Shown one piece after another: positions 39,388 to 42,874 of a stretch of DNA of 42,874 nt. The notes below the pieces were generated by a model. The model had not been told where the DNA came from, searched no databases, and saw only the letters and a list, made by a program, of their open reading frames with translations. Position 1 is the first letter of the stretch, and every line of letters starts with the position of its first letter. This DNA comes from a virus, in the IMG/VR virus record IMGVR_UViG_3300003322_001574, positions 1 to 42,874 of that record; one strand, written 5' to 3'. Both the position numbers and the translations under genes were made by a program.

Positions 39388-39421
39388 ATAAAAAAATACC
39401 AGCGCTCCCACGCTGGTATTT
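39388..39421 (-). terminator. Intrinsic terminator B of the tandem array
   Basis: AAATACCAGCG and CGCTGGTATTT form a perfect 11-bp stem over TGGGAG, followed by TTTTAT. Confidence 0.88.
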
Positions 39422-39473
39422 ATGACAGATAAAATTTAGCTAGTCTACAGTAAGCCGAAACCGAAAACAAAAA

Positions 39474-39506
39474 TAAAAAAAGCCTGGGAATTTACGCCCA
39501 GGCTTT
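39474..39506 (-). terminator. Intrinsic terminator A of the tandem array
   Basis: AAAGCCTGGG and CCCAGGCTTT form a perfect 10-bp stem over an 8-base loop, followed by TTTTATTTTTG. Confidence 0.9.
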
Positions 39507-39556
39507 CAGCTATGCAATTTTATACGCATTACGTCCCTGGTGCAAATATAATTCAG

Positions 39557-39865
39557 TTATGCCGGGTATGGGAAAAAATTATTCTCCCATGCACTTCCCA
39601 ATACATCAGTTATGTACTGTTTATTTTGGATAAGCAGTCCAGTAGCACGATGCAGACTATCAACGCCAGCTCCCACCATGATGGCAGTAATTAAAAAGTT
39701 AATTTCTACTGTATTGGTGGCATGGTCCCCGTTCATGTTCCGGTGATTGAATGAGATAATACAACTAAGTTCCACGCCATCAACATGAATGCGCGCGGCT
39801 ATTTGCCTGTCGTCTATTACCTCTGTCTTTTCTATAAACATTTGCTTATTAATGAAAAACAGCAT
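39557..39865 (-). CDS. Hypothetical protein
   Basis: 102 residues from 39865 (MLFFINKQMFIEKTEVIDDR) or 94 from the ATG at 39841. Beta strands (RQIAARIHVDGVELSCIISF), then NTVEINFLITAIMVGAGVDS as a possible helix. It is the last gene before the tandem terminators. No family recognised. Confidence 0.55.
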   Translation of the reverse strand: MLFFINKQMFIEKTEVIDDRQIAARIHVDGVELSCIISFNHRNMNGDHATNTVEINFLITAIMVGAGVDSLHRATGLLIQNKQYITDVLGSAWENNFFPYPA

Positions 39866-39868
39866 ATG

Positions 39869-40354
39869 CTATAATTTTTCGGTTAATTGATCCTGTGCAT
39901 TCACCAGAACGGACAATTTGCTATCAAGCGCTTTCATATCGTTATCAATCCAAGATTTACGTTCTTTCAGGGTGTTAATCTGTGCATCCCGTTCACTTTC
40001 TATGAGCGTCTGAGTAATAGAAATAGCACGGTTTTGCAGTGAAGGCGGTAGCCCTGAAAGGCCAGTAAACATGCGGTAAATTATACCCAAAATACTCGCA
40101 TCACCTGTCAACCCACTTGACCTGCCATCAATATTACCGGCTGATGTATTACAGCCATCCATTCTGCGTTCTTCAGCCCTCTTTTGTTCCTGCAGGTACT
40201 TGTCCACCCATTCATGAAACTTTTTATCTGCCAGGGCATTTGCGTAGTTTTCCAGTCCTTCCGGTACTGGTTCCTGTCCGTCCTTCCATGCGTATGCCTT
40301 GTATCCTGCTGCCTTTAATTTTGCCAGTATTGCTGGTACGTTCAATTTTGCCAT
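39869..40354 (-). CDS. Helical hypothetical protein
   Basis: 161 residues starting MAKLNVPAILAKLKAAGYKA. Mostly helical; a Gly/Ser-rich hinge (~66-85) separates an N-terminal domain (FHEWVDKYLQEQKRAEERR) from a coiled coil (INTLKERKSWIDNDMKALDS). No family recognised. Confidence 0.6.
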   Translation of the reverse strand: MAKLNVPAILAKLKAAGYKAYAWKDGQEPVPEGLENYANALADKKFHEWVDKYLQEQKRAEERRMDGCNTSAGNIDGRSSGLTGDASILGIIYRMFTGLSGLPPSLQNRAISITQTLIESERDAQINTLKERKSWIDNDMKALDSKLSVLVNAQDQLTEKL

Positions 40355-40387
40355 AATGTTTTTACCGGTATCCGACCGGTGGCGGTT

Positions 40388-40621
40388 TTACCAATGTTTA
40401 ATATTAAATACTCTGATGTAGTCCCGTCGAAGGTTTAACCAAATATCAACGTAATATGTCCTACTGCTATACTCTAAAGCGTGACGCGCCACCCTGTCCG
40501 CGAAGTCCTTAACAGCGATATCCTTTGTATCCTTGTCAAACAGCCTGGCTATTTCTTGACGGTACATGTATACGAATTCCTCCCGTTCATGCCTTCGCTC
40601 CCTGGTGCTGTACTGTCTCAT
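40388..40621 (-). CDS. Small basic hypothetical protein
   Basis: 77 residues starting MRQYSTRERRHEREEFVYMY. Basic and helical with DVAVKDF-like and YYVDIWLNLRRDYI segments. Its ATG overlaps the upstream stop (ATGA). No family recognised. Confidence 0.6.
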   Translation of the reverse strand: MRQYSTRERRHEREEFVYMYRQEIARLFDKDTKDIAVKDFADRVARHALEYSSRTYYVDIWLNLRRDYIRVFNIKHW

Positions 40622-40929
40622 GTATAACTGGTGCTTTGCGTGTCATTTATGCGGTGGTGATCAACGTACTTTAATGACTGGATCACATACGTTTTGCCAT
40701 TGCTGGTGTGCTTATACCCCTTTACCTCAACGGTTACCGCCAATTTATCCCCGGTTTTGATCTTGAATTGATCCACCTTGTTAGCGTCCCCCTGTTGAAA
40801 TTCGATAGGCCAAACGTTTTTACGATCCCCGGCAAGTTCCCGCAGCCAGATAATTCGCTTTTCGAAAGCTCCGCGTATCTCTGCCGGGAACACCTCTTCT
40901 ACGAACCCGGACAAAATTGCTTTACTCAT
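40618..40929 (-). CDS. OB-fold-like DUF3127-type protein
   Basis: 103 residues. FPAEIRGAFEKRIIWLRELA, then WPIEFQQGDANKVDQFKIKT, GDKLAVTVEVKGYKH and KTYVIQSLKYVDH. The order F..I.G.FEKR...(W/P)IEF.QGDAN..D.F..GDK..V..EVKG......K.Y..QSLK is that of DUF3127 proteins, thought to bind single-stranded DNA. A role as phage SSB is plausible. ATGA overlaps on both sides show coupling. Confidence 0.75.
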   Translation of the reverse strand: MSKAILSGFVEEVFPAEIRGAFEKRIIWLRELAGDRKNVWPIEFQQGDANKVDQFKIKTGDKLAVTVEVKGYKHTSNGKTYVIQSLKYVDHHRINDTQSTSYT

Positions 40930-41261
40930 AATTTTGGTAGTTTGTTAAGGATCGCGCGCGCTTCCTGTACCTGGTATTGTGGCGCTTGCGTTCCTAATAG
41001 TTGGAAAATCTTGTGAATATCTGCGCGGATAGGTAGTAACTGCACCACTTCCTCCAGTGCTGCTGCCCGCACCTGTTCCATTGAGATAGTAAATACCCGC
41101 TCTTCAATTGTAACCCACTTATTAAAAACAAGGTGGCTACGTTCTGGACGGGTGATCTTTGCGAAATCACCCGTATGTTGCCCAGTCGTACGAAGAAAGA
41201 TATAAAAGTCAATTGCTGACTTATGCCCGCTTGCCTCTTCTATTTGGTTTAATAGTTTCAT
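40926..41261 (-). CDS. Hypothetical protein
   Basis: 111 residues starting MKLLNQIEEASGHKSAIDFY. Helical ends around a beta core (RSHLVFNKWVTIEERVFTIS). The start and stop overlap neighbours by one and four bases. No family recognised. Confidence 0.6.
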   Translation of the reverse strand: MKLLNQIEEASGHKSAIDFYIFLRTTGQHTGDFAKITRPERSHLVFNKWVTIEERVFTISMEQVRAAALEEVVQLLPIRADIHKIFQLLGTQAPQYQVQEARAILNKLPKL

Positions 41262-41716
41262 CAGTATGGGCGTATTTTAATAGTTCCATTATTCAGGTCC
41301 TCTGCCAGCCTTTCCACCGCTTCCAGTTCATACAGCGGCAACCAATATGCGCGTAGATGGTTAATAAATTCGCTGCCTACAATTCCACCGTTACCGTTCC
41401 ATCTACAGGAAAGCAGGTTTAACGCGGTTGTCCTCTGCCTGCGTTGTCCTCCATTCTCAGGATATACATGTAACAATTCCGGGTACTGTCCAAGTGGTTC
41501 GTCCACGTCGTATTCTTCATCTTCACGGGCACCCAGCAACCGGGAATTTTCATGATCGTTTATTGATCTAAATAGAGATACCAGGTGTTCATCTAACATG
41601 GCGGCGGCCTGTCGTTTTACTGCTTCAATCAGCATAGAAACCGCCTCACCTTCTGAACGGTATTCCGGACCCTTTACCACCGTGTCCCGTGAAAAACTGA
41701 AATTAACTGCTTTCAT
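41261..41716 (-). CDS. Hypothetical protein
   Basis: 151 residues starting MKAVNFSFSRDTVVKGPEYR. Helical first half (SMLIEAVKRQAAAMLDEHLV), an acidic loop, then LNLLSCRWNGNGGIVGSEFI and a final helix. Single-base overlap with the next gene. No family recognised. Confidence 0.6.
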   Translation of the reverse strand: MKAVNFSFSRDTVVKGPEYRSEGEAVSMLIEAVKRQAAAMLDEHLVSLFRSINDHENSRLLGAREDEEYDVDEPLGQYPELLHVYPENGGQRRQRTTALNLLSCRWNGNGGIVGSEFINHLRAYWLPLYELEAVERLAEDLNNGTIKIRPY

Positions 41717-41724
41717 AGCGTATG

Positions 41725-41838
41725 TTATTTAGTGAAAATTGCAATTAGTGAAATAATGAACGCCACCAGTACCCCCCACTTTAACCATGGTAGTGGGATA
41801 TCTTCGTTGTCCAGTAGTACGTCTATAATCTTTTTCAT
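41725..41838 (-). CDS. 37-residue single-pass membrane peptide
   Basis: ATG at 41838: MKKIIDVLLDNEDIPLPWLK, then WGVLVAFIISLIAIF as membrane helix and a TK end. An amphipathic N-terminus precedes one membrane span. It lies 10 bases after a strong terminator, with no promoter of its own visible. Tiny holin-like or regulatory peptide; function unknown. Confidence 0.6.
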   Translation of the reverse strand: MKKIIDVLLDNEDIPLPWLKWGVLVAFIISLIAIFTK

Positions 41839-41848
41839 GATGTGGCTT

Positions 41849-41874
41849 TAAAAAGCCCCCGCATAACGGGGGCT
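41849..41874 (-). terminator. Intrinsic terminator just before the 37-aa gene
   Basis: AGCCCCCG and CGGGGGCT form a perfect 8-bp stem over a 5-base loop, followed by TTTTA. It separates the 42 kb gene from the operon below, and sits 10 bases before an ATG, so read-through must be controlled or the operon has another promoter. Confidence 0.9.
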
Positions 41875-41915
41875 GTGGTCAATGGTTAGTTATTGTTATG
41901 AAAAAAGCATACTGT

Positions 41916-42233
41916 TTATAATTGATCAGCAAAATACTGATCCGATTCGCCGCCGCCTGGGATATAATCGTCTTCACTATCCTGGTACTCTTCCACCTCT
42001 TCGTGTGTCTCATACCAGATATCCACCTTACAGGGGTAGAACTCCCCCTTTACTCCCCTTACTATCATGTCCTGGGTTGTTAATACATAGCTGTGCCCTT
42101 CCAGGGTCTTAATTCTCCAACCTTCTGGGCTTTTAAATAGTGCGCCATTTGTCCAGGAAATTACCTCCTGTGTTGGGTTGCCATCAAACTGGATTGCATG
42201 TACTACGACGGGCTTTTTTCTGAATTGTTTCAT
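41916..42233 (-). CDS. Widespread small phage protein (GVKGEFYPCK type)
   Basis: 105 residues. MKQFRKKPVVVHAIQFDGNP, then KTLEGHSYVLTTQDMIVRGV and KGEFYPCKVDIWYETHE match a very common uncharacterised family found across phages of Firmicutes and Bacteroidota. The C-terminus is acidic. It is the only gene between a promoter with two operators and a strong terminator. Confidence 0.75.
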   Translation of the reverse strand: MKQFRKKPVVVHAIQFDGNPTQEVISWTNGALFKSPEGWRIKTLEGHSYVLTTQDMIVRGVKGEFYPCKVDIWYETHEEVEEYQDSEDDYIPGGGESDQYFADQL

Positions 42234-42249
42234 TTTTATTTCTGTTTTG

Positions 42250-42300
42250 TTATACCAAAGATAATACTTTCTGAAATAAAAAAGAAATCTTTCTGAAACT
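42250..42300 (-). promoter_or_regulatory. Promoter with two TTTCTGAAA operators
   Basis: TATCTTTG (42256-42263) matches TAnnTTTG exactly. TTTCTGAAA palindromes at 42268-42276 and 42290-42298 are 22 bases apart (two helical turns) and cover the spacer and upstream region. One copy of the same palindrome lies in the HTH-gene promoter. Confidence 0.6.
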
Positions 42301-42307
42301 TTTTATA

Positions 42308-42342
42308 AATAAAAATGCGCCGGGTTGAGCAACCCCGACGCA
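42308..42342 (-). terminator. Intrinsic terminator after endolysin gene
   Basis: TGCGTCGGGGTT pairs with AACCCGGCGCA (one G-T pair, one bulge) over a 4-base loop, followed by TTTTTATTT. Confidence 0.85.
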
Positions 42343-42382
42343 TTCGACTGGTAAACGAACGTAAGCAATTCCCGCTAATATA

Positions 42383-42874
42383 CTACAATACTACGTACTG
42401 ATTATCCTCAATAAACCGCTTTTTATCGTACAAGGCCTTCAGCTGTGCCACAGTCTTACCAAATGTCTTTTCAAAGTGCGGATAATCTTTAAAGCCCTCC
42501 CAATCTCCGCCCCAGGACCAGCCATGTGCCTTAAATATCTTTACGCACTCCATCCAGTCCGCCACGCGGTCCCCGTCGAAGTCTTTAACCATGTCGTAAC
42601 TGGCTTCCTTCCCGTCAATGATCAGCACTATATCAATAGCCAGCCCATAGTTATGGTAACTGCTTCCCCCCTTCGCGTTGGTTACCTTTTTTCCCGGCTT
42701 GGTGCGGCCAATGGCATATAATGCGTCCTGTTCTACTATGGTCCGTAATGTCTGAGCAAAACGAACCTGTGCGCGCCCTGTCAGCGCCTGTGTGATCTCC
42801 GTATAAACAGACATTGCATCCGCCCTTACGGCTGGATGCAATCTCTGTATACGTTCCACGGTAATGTTATCCAT
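42383..42874 (-). CDS. Endolysin, M15-type peptidase (L-alanyl-D-glutamate / D-Ala endopeptidase)
   Basis: 163 residues starting at the last base of the window; the true start might be further upstream. SSYHNYGLAIDI gives zinc ligands H74 and D81; YPHFE gives H133, the SxHxxGxAxD and PHFE signatures of M15C/VanY-like peptidases. GWSWGGDWEG near 118-127 is also typical of phage endolysins of this family. It cleaves peptidoglycan stem peptides at lysis. There is no signal peptide, so a holin is needed, and none is certain here. Confidence 0.9.
   Translation of the reverse strand: MDNITVERIQRLHPAVRADAMSVYTEITQALTGRAQVRFAQTLRTIVEQDALYAIGRTKPGKKVTNAKGGSSYHNYGLAIDIVLIIDGKEASYDMVKDFDGDRVADWMECVKIFKAHGWSWGGDWEGFKDYPHFEKTFGKTVAQLKALYDKKRFIEDNQYVVL

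Larger units (their letters stand above)
39252..39550 (-). ncRNA. Gene-free stretch with three promoter-like/terminator units; candidate small RNAs
   Basis: 361 bases (39196-39556) hold no supported gene. In the minus direction: TATATTTG (39543-39550) then terminator A; TATTTTTG (39468-39475) then terminator B; TACCTTTG (39381-39388) then terminator C. Predicted RNAs would be about 60-125 nt. The -33 elements are not convincing and the -7 boxes of units B and C touch T-runs, so chance is possible. Confidence 0.4.

Noticed and set aside
39290-39391. Plus-strand 33-codon ORF starting MAKNDINKKDGQRTWETIKT, running exactly between two hairpins
   Set aside because: No promoter or ribosome site on the plus strand, it is the only opposite-strand candidate, and an open frame of 33 codons is expected by chance. 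Conservation in relatives would revive it.

Overview
The window looks like most of the genome of a tailed phage or prophage of a Bacteroidota host. Every supported gene lies on the minus strand, so transcription runs from high to low coordinates. The host guess rests on intergenic copies of the Bacteroidota -7 box TAnnTTTG, A-rich leaders without Shine-Dalgarno (SD) sites before most genes, an ECF-type sigma factor, an OB-like DUF3127-type protein and a YqaJ/RecT recombination pair. By eye the GC content is mid-range (about 45-48 percent). Chitinophagaceae would fit but is not proven. No integrase, att site, tRNA, CRISPR array or IS element was seen.

Layout in transcription order, right to left. 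42.9-39.5 kb: an M15-type endolysin at the right edge, then a conserved phage protein, a 37-aa membrane peptide and a tight operon of small genes including a DUF3127-like OB protein. 39.55-39.2 kb: a gene-free stretch with three promoter-like/terminator units in tandem. 39.2-34.6 kb: a Cro/CI-size HTH protein, RecT, YqaJ-type exonuclease, a replication initiator with iteron-like repeats inside its gene, a replication-associated protein and a DUF1064 protein. 34.6-29.1 kb: two coiled-coil proteins sharing a repeated module, a DEDDh exonuclease, an HNH protein and small unknowns. 29.0-24.5 kb: an orphan DNA methyltransferase, a 58-aa membrane protein coupled to an ECF sigma factor, a 50-aa Walker A peptide and a nucleoside-deoxyribosyltransferase-like protein. 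24.4-20.3 kb: a dense run of tiny genes, many zinc ribbons or membrane peptides, seven of whose starts share one SD-containing junction sequence with an invariant 9-nt spacer.

20.2-1 kb is the virion module: small and large terminase, a small terminator-bounded insert with a signal-peptide protein, portal, Mu gpF-like minor head protein, two proline/acid-rich head-region proteins, scaffold, major capsid, head-tail and tail-completion candidates, a two-ORF tail assembly chaperone, a tape measure of about 1120 aa, and a large tail protein with three Ig-like (Big_9/VCBS-type) domains that is cut by the left edge. The long tape measure implies a siphovirus- or myovirus-type tail; no sheath gene is recognisable, so a siphovirus is more likely.

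Frequent hairpin terminators split this one-directional genome into units. Several sit directly in front of a start codon or are fused to a promoter, which suggests attenuation, antitermination or separately timed units. The most unusual points are the SD junction array, the tandem promoter-terminator units at 39.3-39.5 kb, and the iteron-like sequence found both inside the replication gene and between the terminase genes.
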